Shown here piece by piece: positions 46,836 to 58,589 of a stretch of 64,000 nucleotides of DNA; within the stretch, counting starts at the first letter, position 1, and each line of letters opens with the position of its first letter. The DNA is from Sabellastarte sp. h YS-2021 (Eukaryota; Annelida; Polychaeta; Sabellida; Sabellidae). The translations under genes and the position numbers were made by a program. The stretch is taken from NCBI GenBank assembly GCA_964017235.1, contig OZ024940.1, positions 29,196,573 to 29,260,572 on the forward strand. Direction: 5' to 3'. The notes beneath the pieces are model-generated. The model saw nothing but the letters and a program-made list of their open reading frames with translations. It was not told the origin of the DNA and made no database searches.

Positions 46836-47584
46836 GCAGGGTTTCTATTTATACACCAGAATCTCAAAGCTTCACAAATCTTATTTCTCTAATTTCTACT
46901 AAAGGAGTTCTATTTTATGAATGCAACTCTACATTTTGTAAAGTGCTTCAAAGATAAGAACTTTGTGTAACAGGAAGCAAAAAAATTCTAAGCCACAAAA
47001 ACAGAGACCTCAGGTTATAAGAAACAATTTTTCATGTCACTTTAAAGTGGAGGCTCATAAACAAAGTCATTTGCCAAAGCTCTTTAAGTGTCAGTCTATT
47101 TATTAAATGTGTTCATATGTACTATGCTTATTGCTAGTACAACTTCCTTTTATTTATATATATATATTTTCAAGGCAAAGAAAGTAACATATTGTAAATG
47201 ATGAAATTACTTTAAAATACAAATGATTTTCTTACCTAGGGACAGATTTCAATTTTGTTTCTTTTTCACTATCGTTTTCAATTTGATAAGACACAAATTA
47301 TAATACCAAATGGCCTAATAAATATTTCAGAACATATATGTCCTCTCTTGCTTTGTAAAACTTGCAGAGCCAGCAAAAAAGGAAAAACTCCAATAACTAT
47401 AATGTAAATTTTTAACTGCAACCCACATCTGTAAGCAACAAAATGCACACATACACACATACACTAAACAATAGAAACAGTGCTGGGCACAAGAAACATT
47501 TTTAATGCTTTGTTAATAAGCTTTGGGACAAAAAATCAATGTCTCTGTAATGCTCCTGTTCCACCAAAGGATTAAGCCCTGATC

Positions 47585-47920
47585 CTGTCGGCGGCCCTTA
47601 ATTGTGGACAGTCGGTGAAAAAAAGAGTAAAATGGGCAGGAATACTGAATCAGTATTGAAGTCTGCGATTAAGTACAGATCGACCCCAGGAAGCCCGAGG
47701 AGGCCCCAGAAGGCCCCACACAGTCCCCGACTGGTCTGCGACTAAGAACCAACTAAGCCAGTTTTCTGGTAGGTTTGAAGCACGATCTTGTCGTACACAT
47801 ACTGACTGGGTCCCAGGATGCCTCAGGCCTCCTAGGACTAAGCCCCAACTAACCCCCGATTAAGTCCCAGCATCCTCAGGTTTCCTCAGGCCTCCTCAGT
47901 CTTCCCCAGGCCACGATAGC
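47585..47920. repeat. Left subterminal array of the Harbinger element
   Basis: Several imperfect copies of GACTAAG...CCTCAGGCCTCCT, GC-rich against the surroundings. Inverse copies make up the right arm. Such subterminal blocks often bind the Myb-like partner, which is inferred. Confidence 0.55.
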
Positions 47921-48009
47921 CGATTCTTGTTTTGCAAAATAACTGGATTTTTCTGGGTATTTATATAAATTCCGAGATCTAATTATCATTACTTTTCTAG
48001 GAACACAGC

Positions 48010-49287
48010 ATGATGCCACATTTTAATGGAAAACAGCTTCAACAACAACTTAGGGCTTTTAAAATTTTTATTCAGTTACAAATAACGATGTATTTGCTAT
48101 TTCTACATCGACCACAGCAACCACCACCACCAGCACCTCCACCACCACCAGCCATACAGAGACCTAGGAGAAGGCACAACATGTGGGTCAGGCCATGGCT
48201 ATTACAGAGAGAGGAGAGGGGGGCCTACCACAACATTATGGATGAACTGTATGCCACAGACATTCCAGGATTCACCAATTACATGAGGATGACTCCAGAA
48301 TTCTTTGAAATCACAAAGACCAGACTGGAACCATGTCTAGCCACCAATCAGAGCACCAATCAGTGTTGGGGAGAAGTTAGCCCTCACCATCAGATATCTG
48401 GCTGGAGAGTCGTACACATCATTATCCTGTCAGTTCAGGGTTGGCAAATCCACCATTTCAAAGTTTCTATCAGAGGTCTGCAGGGCCATCCAGGATGAGT
48501 TCACCAGAGAGCACCTCAGATGTCCTAGTACTCCAGATGAGTGGAAAGAACTGGAGAGGGAATTCAGGATCAGGTGGAATGTTCCACATGCCCTGGGAGC
48601 CCTTGATAGAAAGCGTGTGGCCCTGAAGAAACCCAAGAACACTGGAGCCTTGTACCACAACTACAAGGGGTTCTTTTCCATAGTAATGTTAGCCTTGGTC
48701 GATGGGGAGGACAAGTTCAGATGGGTGGATGCTGGGACAGCTGGATCTTGCTCAGATGTCCAGATATTTAATGCCGGTCAGCTGAAGAGGAAGATTGAGG
48801 ATGGCAGGATAGGCTTCCCTGACCCAGCACCTATAACCCAGGGTGGTAGAGATGTTCCCTACTTCATTCTAGCAGATGATGTATTTGCCCTGAAGACCTG
48901 GCTGATAAAACCCTATGGCAGAAGGATGTTAACCAGAGAGGAAAGGATTGCCAACTACAGAATATCAAGGGGCAGGAGAGTTGTTGAAAATGCTTTTGGC
49001 ATCCTGGTCTCAAGATTCAGAGTGATGTTGACCACTATTGAACTACCCCCAAATACAGTTAGGGAAGTGGTCCTTACCTGTGTGGTTCTGCACAACATAC
49101 TGAGAAGCCAGTATCAAGGTCAAATGGTGATCAAGAGCCTGGAGATGATGATGATGATGATGATGATGAGGTCCCTGATGATTGTCCATTGATTGGTGGT
49201 GCTGCTGGTGGTGGTCCAGACAGAAACCCAGCTAGAGAAGCCAAAAGACAGAGGGATTACCTGAAGGACTACTTCAATAATGAGTGA
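48010..49287 (+). pseudogene. PIF/Harbinger DDE transposase, frameshifted
   Basis: The first frame (48010 to ~48360) gives the N-terminal region, with a Pro-rich stretch, MWVRPWLLQREERGAY and TPEFFEITKTRLEP. It then shifts. The second frame, open from ~48368 to 49192, carries RYLAGESYTSLSCQFRVG (helix-turn-helix part), ALDRKRVALKKP with the first catalytic Asp, YHNYKGFFSIVMLALVD, GSCSDVQIF with the second Asp, and RRVVENAFGILVSRFRV with the Glu. A second shift in the GAT repeat near 49145 moves the acidic tail to a third frame, ending RDYLKDYFNNE at 49287. The usual ALDGK reads ALDRK. The family cuts at TWA targets together with its Myb partner. Two shifts make this copy inactive. Confidence 0.85.
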
Positions 49288-49910
49288 GCAGTGGCCTGGC
49301 AAGATGGCAAATATAAGTCCTGCTGTAGTAACCAGTCCTTTTCAGGACTAATAACCAGTCCTTTTCAGGACTACAATAAATCAGCTGTGCTTGTTCAAAA
49401 TATCACAACCATTTCCCAACATAAGTCACCCACCCAACAAACAAGCTCAATGCCCAACAAAAGTCACCCTACTAACAAACAGACATTCATTTATTTAAAT
49501 TTTTTCTCTATGTGGCCTTTTTTCGTTATGTGTAGTACCATGGTTTATTTATTTCATGTTTGGGGTGGTGTGAGTGTTGGGCTTTTTTTTTCTTTTCTTG
49601 TGATGAGTATTTGTACTGAACTTTTTCTTGGTTTGGGGAGGGGAATATGAATAACATGTAGCTTAATAAATTGTTTTGGAAGATTTGGTGGCCCTGAAAA
49701 GGGCCTGGCAAGTCAAAGACCCACCCTGACTGGATGGCTACTGAGGAGGCTGCTGCTGTTGAGGCGGTGCTGTGGTGGTGATAGTGAAGAGTTGCGGCTG
49801 CTGCTGCTGCTGCGGCTGCTGAGGCTGGTCAATGATCTGTGCTGATGTCAGATCTGGTAGCTGGCTTAGTATTCCACTTAGTTTGTGTCTACTGCCCTCG
49901 TCCTGTACTG
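49288..49910. other. Spacer between the convergent Harbinger genes
   Basis: Holds a short tandem copy of CCAGTCCTTTTCAGGACTA, an AATAAA near 49375 for the + gene, and a CTG/CGG-like (Gln-coding on the minus strand) run near 49745-49830. No gene of its own. Confidence 0.5.
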
Positions 49911-50876
49911 TTAGAGCTGATGTAGGGTTTCCAAAGCCAATGGGGCTGGGTGTGTAGTAGACGTAACTGCTGCTAGCTGCTGCTTGAGTGGAACTAGACG
50001 CCTGTTGAGTGGTGTTGGCAGTATCCTGACCATCTGGGACTCCGTTGTGATAGTGGCTGATCTTCTAGGTAGTGGTTGACATCTACGGTTGCTCTTAATG
50101 GTTTCAATGTCTCTAAAAATCCGGCCCTTGAGGTCCTCAAACTCCTCTTGGGTCATCTTTTCAGCCTCTGATGCCACATAGTCAAAGAAGGGCTGCATGT
50201 CTGACTTCTACTGCAGGAAACCTGAGATCAGTGTCCTCATCTGGTCAAAGTGCTCGAGTATCTTGGAGTCTGTTGAAACTGGTGTAGATGTGAACATAGG
50301 TTGACTCCTACTCTCCCTCAGGACACTGGACTCAAGGTGTTCTGTATCAGTAGTAGATCCACAGGATTCGTCCTGCTTGCTGGTGTTTGGACTGGCCTCG
50401 AACCCTAAGCTTCTGTTGGCCCCCTTGCGTCTGATGTGGGTCTTGTGGAAACCCATCTGCTGGTAGACCCAGGACTGTCTCTTGGTCATCTCCCTTGGTG
50501 CTTAGCCAGATTGTAGCTTGGTGAGCTTGCCATAACGCATTCTCTGGGATTCAAACCATCTTCTGACATCAAAGGGCTGGAGCTTCAGTTCTGCAGAGAT
50601 TTCTGCCCAGAGAGCCTCCTTCTTCTGTCTGTCCTGGAAACGTGCATGCTCCTTGTCGTTGAGCTCTGGATGCTGCTTCACAAACTCCACAATTGCAGTT
50701 TCTTGGCTGTCAGTGAATGTAGCAAAGACCCTGGCTCTCTTGGCTGCTGAGTGGCACTCTGAATCTTCCTCACACCTCTCATCTTCTTCACAAGCTTCCT
50801 CAGTAACTTCCAAACATTCCTCTGTCTCTTCTGTACCCTGCTCTGTCCTTTCATCAGTCCTTTCCTCACTCCTCAC
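49911..50876 (-). pseudogene. Harbinger Myb/MADF-like DNA-binding protein with two in-frame stops
   Basis: Three consecutive open segments (50876-50502, 50489-50208 and 50198-49911) are all in the same minus-strand frame, split by a TAA after KLTKLQSG and a TAG after LISGFLQ. Without them the frame spans 321 codons. It starts with an acidic region (EERTDERTEQGTEETEE), followed by a MADF/SANT-like domain: FVKQHPELNDKEHARF, ALWAEISAELKL and FESQRMRYGKLTK. The C-terminal part FFDYVASEAEKMTQEEFEDL fits the helical end of such proteins. The partner imports the transposase and binds element ends (family knowledge). Plain nonsense mutations indicate decay. Confidence 0.78.
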
Positions 50877-51139
50877 CTCCTCTCTTCCCTCCTTTATCTT
50901 TCCTCATAGCTCCAGTCAATAGCACAAAAAGTAAAAAACTAAAATGTGTCTCTTAACTATAAAATTTGCCTTAAGCTCAAGTATTATATGATATTTAAAA
51001 AAACTGAAAACCCCTACAAATCAGTGACACACGTCTCTCAGTAGCCAACCAGTTAGTAACAACGAGAATGTGTGCGCGGTCGCTTATATAGTCTCAGACC
51101 CCCTCATTGCCTCGTTTTAATTTCCGACGCGCAGAAAAT

Positions 51140-51650
51140 AGTCGGCTCTTAATCGGTGCTTAGTCCCAGGCCTCCTGGCGCATCCTCAGACAGTCACAGA
51201 CTAAATTTGTGTGGTCCCAGGTGGCCTGAGGAGGCCGGCTTGGATCGGTTAGGGTCAGGTTCTCTTAGTTGGGGCTTAGTCCAAGACCTTGATTTTTCAG
51301 TCCCAGGACACCTGAGATGGTCTGAGGCTTCTTGGGACTAATGAAACTGATTCCTTTTCACACCCATTAAACTTAAAAGGTCTGTTCTGAGTCGGGGACT
51401 GGCAAAAAGGCTTCCTGGGACTAAGCTACAGAGGCCTGGGACTAAGGGTCGCAGGAGGCCTGGGACAACATAGGACAGTGTAAATTTGGGTCTGAGGAGG
51501 CCTGAGGAAGTCTGGGACTGGACATTTTGTTAACGGCGGGAAATAAGAGTCGGTTAGGGTCAGATAAAATATCAAACGTGTTTGATTTTTTCACGGCCAC
51601 AACCGCCAACTACCGACCCTTACAGAATGCCTGGGACTAAGCAAATTTTT
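51140..51650. repeat. Right subterminal array of the Harbinger element
   Basis: About eight imperfect copies of CTTAGTCCCAGG / GGCCTGAGGAGG, the inverse of the left arm, ending near GGACTAAGCAAATTTTTAAA. Outer match to the left arm: GTCGG...TTGTGG...GTGAAAAAA. Confidence 0.55.
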
Positions 51651-51834
51651 AAAAACGGCCCCCAAAAACCCTTAATCGGGAACCTTAGTTGTGTGGTGGA
51701 ACACCCACATAAGTTTCTATTCAATGTAGATTGTGCGAATTTCATATGTGAATGCAAATTGCCATTTTTCCAGGACAATATCTTATGCATTCTAATGCAA
51801 ATTGCATTTTTACAATGTTTAATCCCAACTTTAT

Positions 51835-52000
51835 TCAGAAAACTCAAAGGCGCCACAGCACAAAGACAGATGACCAGAATTTTGATATCCACAGATAGAG
51901 AAAGGGTCAAGCCCGATGGAGAACCCCAGGCAGATACATTTATTGAACACTAAGGTGGGGTATGCCTTAGTGTAAAGGTAGGATATAAGCATCTTTCCGA
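51835..52000 (-). pseudogene. 3'-end fragment of the CR1/L2-type LINE family
   Basis: On the minus strand it encodes LYTKAYP, the same C-terminus as the LINE at 53556-56360, and continues with similar 3' UTR text (GGCGCC...TTTGAG). A dead-on-arrival insertion next to the Harbinger arm. Confidence 0.6.
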
Positions 52001-52229
52001 TTATTTTAAAACTCACGCCTAACATTTGTGTACATCCAAAAAAATTCCAGATCACATCTGAAAATCCCAGCTTACAAAATCATGGACACATGAACTTCCT
52101 CCTTAAGATACTTTGTTAAACTTTACATAGTTGGTAATGACTTTACTGATAAAGATACCGTATTGATGTGATGGGATAAAAGTCCAGAGTCCACATTCTT
52201 TTGTCTTTTGAGGTCTACAAATAAGCAAT

Positions 52230-52680
52230 TTTTGATTTGATAGTTCATTTTTCACAACTGAAGGAACGAATAGCCAGATCTCTTCAAAGACAATGTGACA
52301 GCTTGAATCAATACAAATACAGACAATATTCTAACACTGTCAATATTCTATTGGAAAAGATTATTTAACTTTATTGATATTTTTAGTCAAAATGGAAAAA
52401 AAACATTTGCCAATTTTGTTGTTATCGCATATTTTCAAATTGCATAATTATTTATAAGTGCCGACAAGCACAAACAGGTGACAACACATTATGGAGGGAA
52501 TATTGTGTAGTGATATATAACCTAATAATCTGAGCAAACATTTTTATTTACTTTGATGCTTAGTGCACTTAAAACTAAACAATACAATGTGTAATGTCAA
52601 ACACACACTTCACTTTGGATATGACTTTGATGGAGTTAATTATGGAAACATAAGTGACAATGAAGGAGCTATATTTTGTC
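52230..52680. repeat. Unclassified interspersed repeat, copy 3
   Basis: Shares GACAAGCACA-ACAGGTGAC, TGGAGGGAATATTGTG, AAACTAAACAATACAATGTG and GACAATGAAGGAGCTATAT with 22840-23320 and 24380-24910. More diverged than those two are from each other. Confidence 0.45.
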
Positions 52681-53081
52681 ATGCTTGAATACATTGTGAT
52701 GACATGGTAATGATGAAATGATATGACTATTGTTACTCTATATAAGTAAAAAAGCAACAGATCTTTTCTCTGTGTACAATTGAGGATTTCAACATATTAG
52801 GATTTGGAGATAAACTGATTCGTTTGACAAGAATTTAAAACCACAACTTGAACAAAGGAAAAAACGAAAGTAAGTTATAGTTATTAAGATTTAGAATGGA
52901 CAATATGATACATAAATTCTAAAATAAGATTCTATCTAATTTGGTGTCATTCTGTTTAAATAAACCTAATCTAATTAGACATCTATTACCCTTAATCCTG
53001 CACTAGTGAAAAAATCAATATTTGTATGTATTTTGCTTTTCATTGTATAAAAGTTTCAGTCTCATTTCATTTGCAAAAGTT

Positions 53082-53232
53082 AGGGTTTTATGTTCTGTTC
53101 AACAGCCAGGGTCATATTGGGACAGGTTCTCAGCATTGTCACTTGTGGGAGTAAAACCCACACACATCCTGTAGTGACAGCCTATGATTAGATGGCAAAC
53201 TTACTGACCCACTATTCAACAGAGAACCCCAT
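53082..53232 (-). mobile_element. tRNA-derived SINE (family B)
   Basis: Minus strand: a head with an A-box-like AGTGGGTCAGTAAG, B box GGGTTTTACTCCC, body CATCTAATCATAGGCTGTC and tail ATGACCCTGGCTGTTGAAC. The tail equals that of family A, so both probably use the same LINE machinery. Confidence 0.65.
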
Positions 53233-53555
53233 CACGCAAATGAACACAAGTTTGAAGGAGTTTCTGAAAACCAGATAACAAAATAAACAGTTATGCACAT
53301 TTAATTTATTAATTTATTTAATGTTGCACCTAGTACCTCATTTTGGTTTCAATGAAGTGATTGAAGTGCTTATCTGAATCATTGTGCATCTGCTTATACC
53401 TGACCTAGAACTCACACAGTCTCTGTACTAATGGACCTCAAAGCTTCTTAGTTATGCTCATTAAAAGTAAGGTTTATTCACTTTATTTACTTTGAACATA
53501 TATAAAAATGGAAGGTCAAAGCTGGGATTTTATGTACTGTTCAACAGTCACAGAT

Positions 53556-56360
53556 GAAATTCTAATTCTAATTCTAATTGGACTTTTATAGTGCTTAATC
53601 TCCCCAATAGGAAGGGGACTCTAAGGCGCAACAAAACAAAAAAAGTTCAGCACCATGGAGAACACCAGGGTGAGTGAAACTAAGGAGGGTATGCCTTGGT
53701 GTAAAGGTGGGTTTTGAGCCGTTTTCTGAAGGAGGCAAGAGAGGGGGACGCACGAATCTCCTCAGGAAGAGCATTCCAAACAGTGGGAGCATCGAAGGCA
53801 AAACTATGACCAAACTGTTTGACAGATTTATGGATTGAGGGTTGAAACTTGGGAATGACAAGGAAATTACCACCACTCTGACTGTGCCTGGTACTGTAGG
53901 AGCTGCTGTAGGAGGATATGTATGGAGCAAAATACTTGGGGAAACCAGTGTGAAGAAACTTATAGACAAGGGTAGCAGTTTTAAAGACTGAGCGATGTTT
54001 AACAGGAAGCCAATGCAGATTCTTAAGAAAAGGGGTTATACTAGTGCATCTACTGGTATTTGATACGATTCTGGCAGCACTGTTTTGGATGCACTGTAAT
54101 TTATGAAGATTGAGCTTAGAAAGACTCCTGAAAAGTGAGTTACAGTAGTCCAACCGACTGCTTACAAGAGCATTAGCCACAAGTACAGAAGCATCATGAG
54201 TGAGAAACCGCCTGACATGTCTAAAATCACGGAGTTGCGCAAAACAACTCTTACAGATATTCTGAACATGTTTGGACATGGAAAAATCGGAATCGAACCA
54301 CACACCCAGATTCTTGACCCACTCGGCAGGATAGAGAGGACAACCCAAGATGGTAGATGGAAAATGTGCTTGCAATTTGTCCCTCTGCCTTTTTGAACCA
54401 AATACAATAAACTCAGTTTTGTCTGGATTAACTTTGAGTTTGCTGGCTGACATCCACTCCTTTATATCGTCCAGGCACCTGTTCAACATTTCAAAGGCTG
54501 CAGATGAATCCTTCTGGGATAGATGGATATAGACTTGCGTGTCATCTGCATAACAATGAAACTTTACTCCTTTGTGTTTACTAATAACCAAACTAAGGGG
54601 GGTTGTATACAAAGAAAATAACAAAGGACCCAAGACAGAGCCTTGGGGCACACCAAACAGGAGTTTACAAAGATCGGAGAGAGTAGAACCAATTTTTACT
54701 GACTGATAGCGCTCAGATAGGTAGGAGGTGAACCATTTAAGGACAGAACCGCCAATACCAAACCAGGTCTGAAGACAATGAAGAAGGGTGGAATGATCAA
54801 TCGTATCAAATGCTGCTGAGAGATCAAGCAGTACAAGAGCAGTTGGTTCGCCTCATGACAGAGATAGATGAACTTCATTTTTTATAGAAAGAAGAGCAGT
54901 CTCAGTCGAGTGGCCAGTTTTATATGCTGATTGATATGGATTGTTTAGGCTATGAACATGAATATGTTCTAACAGTTGCTTAGCAACCACACGTTCAACT
55001 AATTTCGACATGAAACTAAGGCCAGATACAGGACGATAGTTTTTAAAGTCGTCAGCAGGAAGAGTAGCCTTTTTAATAAGTGGACTAACTACAGCAGTTT
55101 TGAAACCATCTGGGACGCAACCCTCTATGAGCGAGCAGTTAACCAGCTTCGTTATAGATGGTAATAGTATGTCACTACACTCTTTGATGAGAAAAGTAGG
55201 CCAGGGGTCCAACAGGCAGGATTTCGTAGGCGAGTTTCTGATGATTTTATCAACAGTATCTGGAGTAACTTCAGTAAAGGTAGTAATTTTTTGGGGGGTC
55301 AGAAGAAGGATGAACATCCATTTTGATGCCAGAGGGGATGAAAGTATCTCTAATTGTTTTGATTTTATTATGGAAATAGGAGGCAAACTGGTTCGCCAAT
55401 GCCTTGTCAGAATCGTGAGGTGGAAGTGTCATATCAGAGACCCTACCCAGGGTTTTTCGCAATACATGCCACAGTTTTCTAGGGTCTTGACTATTATCAG
55501 AGATAACTTTACTATGCAAGTTTGACTTATCCTTGGTAACCAGTGAATTACATCGTGCAATTTGGCGACGAAGCTGACTTCTATTCAGTGGATTCTTGGT
55601 CTTGCGCCAAGTTCTTTCAAACTGGCGTCTGAGGGATTTAGCACGTCGATAAGAATCAGGCACCCAATCAGTAGAATCTTTCTTTTTCAATCTAGATATC
55701 AGTGGTGCGTGCTTGTCGAGAACATCCGTCAAGTCATGTACATATTGTTCGTAAAGGTCCACAACAGAATCAGTGGGTGATTTCACAAAGGAGGTATTTT
55801 TAAGATCCGAGCGGAAATCGGACATGTTGATATGGTGGTACTTCTATATTTAATCTTATTTTGAGTATGAGTAGCTTGATGAGGTAGGATAATTAAGCAT
55901 TTGACTAGTGCATGGTCAGATACAAAGTCACCAATTTTGACATCGATAATAGTATCCTGATCGCTGGGAGAAAGAATGAGATCAAGTGTGTGACCAAGCA
56001 GATGGGTAGGTTGATTAACAAACTGTTTGAGATCACATGAGTCAAGAAAGGTCATAAATTTACAACCATCACCACCGGGAACATCAACATGAATGTTGAA
56101 ATCACCAAAAATATGATATGAGGAGTTGATGGATGACAAGAAACCAACAAAGGACATCAATTCTTCTTGAAATTTGCAGGTACATGATCCTGGAGGGCGA
56201 TAGACACAGGCAAGCAACAGTGAACGGTCATGAAGTCCCAGAGACACCACCATATTTTCAAATGAGTGGTAGAAAGGAGATTCAATTTTATGTAGGCTGT
56301 ACGATGATCTAATGAAAAACCTAACACCGCCACCTATACCTGAGGGGCGAGGTGAAACAT
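53556..56360 (-). mobile_element. Decayed CR1/L2-type LINE, 5' truncated
   Basis: Minus-strand element running from the middle of its endonuclease (56360) to a 3' end made of short TCTAAT (AATTAG on its own strand) repeats at 53556-53580. Such microsatellite ends are typical of CR1/L2 LINEs. A solo 3' end of the same family lies at 51835-52000. Confidence 0.8.
53680..56360 (-). pseudogene. CR1/L2-type endonuclease-reverse transcriptase, frameshifted
   Basis: In order on the minus strand: endonuclease C-half (GIGGGVRFFIRSS, ACVYRPPG, IFGDFNIHVD, HTLDLILSPSDQD, VSDHALVK); a linker with WRKTKNPLNRSQ; RT blocks (LLDPWPTFLIK, VVSPLIKKATLPADDFKNYRPVS, STETALLSI); then, in another frame, LDLSAAFDTIDHS. 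The last long frame, 54651-53680, has MPQGSVLGPLLFSLY, the active site FHCYADDTQVY, LDYCNSLF, LQCIQNSAARIV, LHWLPVKHRSVFK and a C-terminus at LYTKAYPP. At least three frameshifts or stops (near 55800, 55330 and 54855) break it. Block order and wording fit the CR1/L2 group. Inactive. Confidence 0.82.
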
Positions 56361-56494
56361 ATACATATATACAAAAGCAGATTGCTCAAGTTGCATACTG
56401 CATCCATGAATGCATAGAAACATCTAGAAAGTCTTTGTTAAATAATTATGTGTTTGCCTTCCAGTAACTCAATTAAACAGAACACTGCTTAGTA

Positions 56495-56640
56495 GATAAA
56501 GTCAAAGTTGTGGTTTCACAGCCAGGGTGATATTGGGACAGGTCCTCAGCACTGACACTTGTGACACTTGAGTCCACACAGAGGTGTCAGCCTGTGATTA
56601 AATTCCAAACTTGCTAACCCACTAGGTCACCGAAGACCAT
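56495..56640 (-). mobile_element. SINE (family B) with perfect 12-bp target duplication
   Basis: CACTGCTTAGTA flanks it exactly at 56483-56494 and 56641-56652. The minus-strand head has A box GGTGACCTAGTGGG; the B-box region (TGTGTGGACTCAAG) is mutated. It lies ~130 bases before the TRIM coding exon. Confidence 0.8.
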
Positions 56641-56774
56641 CACTGCTTAGTAAAGTAAATATAAAATTCTTAAATGGACTTTACAAGTGAAAACTTTATC
56701 GTCTGTTTATTTTAAATCAAATGAGCCAAAGTTTTAAAATAAGTCTTGTTTACTTGTTTGTATGTTTAAAGACA

Positions 56775-58238
56775 ATGGCCACTTCAGCAGTCAACCCCCT
56801 AGAAAATCATATCAGCTGTAGTGTGTGTCTAGAGGTGTATACTGACCCACATATATTAAGATGCCTTCACACCTTTTGCTACCAGTGTATCCAGGGTGTC
56901 GAGCAGGGAAACCAAGTACAGTGTCCAGAATGTAGGCAGTATACTGATGTCAGTGAGGTGAAGAAAGACTTCAAAATGGATAGTCTTATTGCAATCAACA
57001 TACATGCATTACATAAAGATGACAATCCTCAAGAAACTGTCTGTGATCTTTGTGAAGATTCCACAAAGCCTGTACAATCCTTTTGTACAAACTGTGAGGA
57101 ATGTTTATGTGCCAATTGTTCTAAGGCTCACGGAAAGAGCAAAGCTACCAAAGATCATAAACTCATACAATTTGCCGATTTGCAGAAATCCAAAAAACAA
57201 GAAATGGACAAATATATTAAAACCATCACAGATGAAGAGAGGGATATGGGCAGTAAATATACCAGAAACAGAGAATTAATAGAAAACGTCAAGGAAACAA
57301 ATGTGAGACAATTCACTGAAGTGAACCAACTGAGAGACAGCATTATTGAGGATGTAAACAGCCACCATGACAGCTTATTATCACATATCCAATCCATCAA
57401 TCAAAACACCATTCAAAGCTTGGAACAGCAGGTAGAGATGTTCACAGAGGCAAGACAACAGCTGGTAGGTAAGAAACAGTTCTTAGCAGCTGTTTTACAA
57501 ACCCAAGATATCACTCTGCTCACAGACATTCTGAACAACATGAGTGATCAACTTAAACCAGAACTGGCAGCTATCCACTCTACCTTACAGCAATTTGATA
57601 TGGATGTTATGTCCTCTGTTAAAGTGGTTAAAGGGATGGACTGGAACCCTGTCACATCCACCAGGGTAGAGTTGGCTGATACAACATCAGTAGGTGGGAC
57701 TGAGTCCCCATATCACTCACACAGCCCTGGGATAGGTTCATCATCTCACGAAGTGGTTGGTATAGCAGCAGTAGGAGGAACATTACCAAGATATCATGCA
57801 CAAAGTCCTGGAAGAGGTCTATCATTATATAAAAAGCTAGCAGCAGAACATGGAAAATTCAAAAGATATCACACACAGAATCCTGAAAGTGGTCCTACAT
57901 CTAATGACGTGGTTGATACAGCAGCGGTAGGTGGATTGTCAGCACATCACAAACAGAGCCCTGGAAGAGGTCTATCATTTTATGAAAAGCTAGCAGCAGA
58001 ACATGGAAAATTCCAAAGATATCACACACAGAATCCTGAAAATTATCCTACATTTATAGAAGAGCCTGGCAGAGCAGCAGTAGGTAGGAGGTTGCTAAAA
58101 TATCGCCAACAGAGTCCTGAAATTGGTCCATCATCTGATGAAGAGGCTGGTACAGCAGTGTCAGCTAGTTCTTGGACGGGTCTGTCATTAGACACAGTGG
58201 TAAGAAATATGGATACATGTAGAACTCATGGTGCATAG
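56775..58238 (+). CDS. TRIM-type RING/B-box/coiled-coil protein with C-terminal repeats
   Basis: 487 residues from ATG 56775 (MATSAVNPLENH); an in-frame ATG at 56721 exists, but an AG acceptor after a T-rich run ends at 56771. RING C3HC4 uses C15, C18, C30, H32, C35, C38, C50 and C53, complete for zinc binding, so E3 ubiquitin ligase activity is likely. A B-box lies at ~90-128 (CDLCED, CTNCEECLCANCSKAHG, DH), and a Gln/Glu-rich coiled coil at ~140-265 for antiparallel dimers. No NHL, filamin or B30.2 domain follows. Instead residues ~303-461 form six ~26-residue repeats with the core RYHxQSPxxGxS. Of these, the pair at 57770-58080 is a recent 52-residue duplication. Cytosolic. The role of the tail is unknown. 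Confidence 0.87.
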   Translation: MATSAVNPLENHISCSVCLEVYTDPHILRCLHTFCYQCIQGVEQGNQVQCPECRQYTDVSEVKKDFKMDSLIAINIHALHKDDNPQETVCDLCEDSTKPVQSFCTNCEECLCANCSKAHGKSKATKDHKLIQFADLQKSKKQEMDKYIKTITDEERDMGSKYTRNRELIENVKETNVRQFTEVNQLRDSIIEDVNSHHDSLLSHIQSINQNTIQSLEQQVEMFTEARQQLVGKKQFLAAVLQTQDITLLTDILNNMSDQLKPELAAIHSTLQQFDMDVMSSVKVVKGMDWNPVTSTRVELADTTSVGGTESPYHSHSPGIGSSSHEVVGIAAVGGTLPRYHAQSPGRGLSLYKKLAAEHGKFKRYHTQNPESGPTSNDVVDTAAVGGLSAHHKQSPGRGLSFYEKLAAEHGKFQRYHTQNPENYPTFIEEPGRAAVGRRLLKYRQQSPEIGPSSDEEAGTAVSASSWTGLSLDTVVRNMDTCRTHGA

Positions 58239-58589
58239 TTATTTCAGAACTTAGAATGTCTCACCCAATACAGTGAGACCCAGTAAATTCAGACTCTGAA
58301 TTTAACACTGACCAGATTCACAAAAAGTCTCCAAAAGTTCCAAACCCAAACTCAGTTTTGTCTCAGACATACCATTTTTTTATCAGCCAAATATTTTCTC
58401 GACTTAAAATTTTCAGAACATTTCTCTGCTGAGACAAAAAATCAATATAAGATTATACCTGTCAATCATAAGAATCAATATTTCAATGATTTTCATCAAA
58501 AGATTTTCATCACAACCACTGTGCCATGTATACAGATCTTCGAACACCAAAATCTGTACCAATTTAAAAAAAAATGAATATTTATTCAA
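58239..58589. other. Presumed 3' UTR and spacer
   Basis: AT-rich sequence after the TRIM stop, without a clear AATAAA. It merges into the satellite block. Confidence 0.35.

Larger units (their letters stand above)
47570..51690. mobile_element. Decayed PIF/Harbinger DNA transposon
   Basis: Two convergent broken genes, a DDE transposase (+) and a Myb/MADF-like protein (-), are enclosed by long degenerate inverted arms. The left arm (about 47585-47920) repeats CCTCAGGCCTCCT...GACTAAG blocks; the right arm (about 51140-51650) repeats the inverse CTTAGTCCCAGG...GGCCTGAGGAGG. The two-gene layout is the hallmark of Harbinger. Exact ends and the 3-bp target duplication could not be fixed. Confidence 0.75.
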
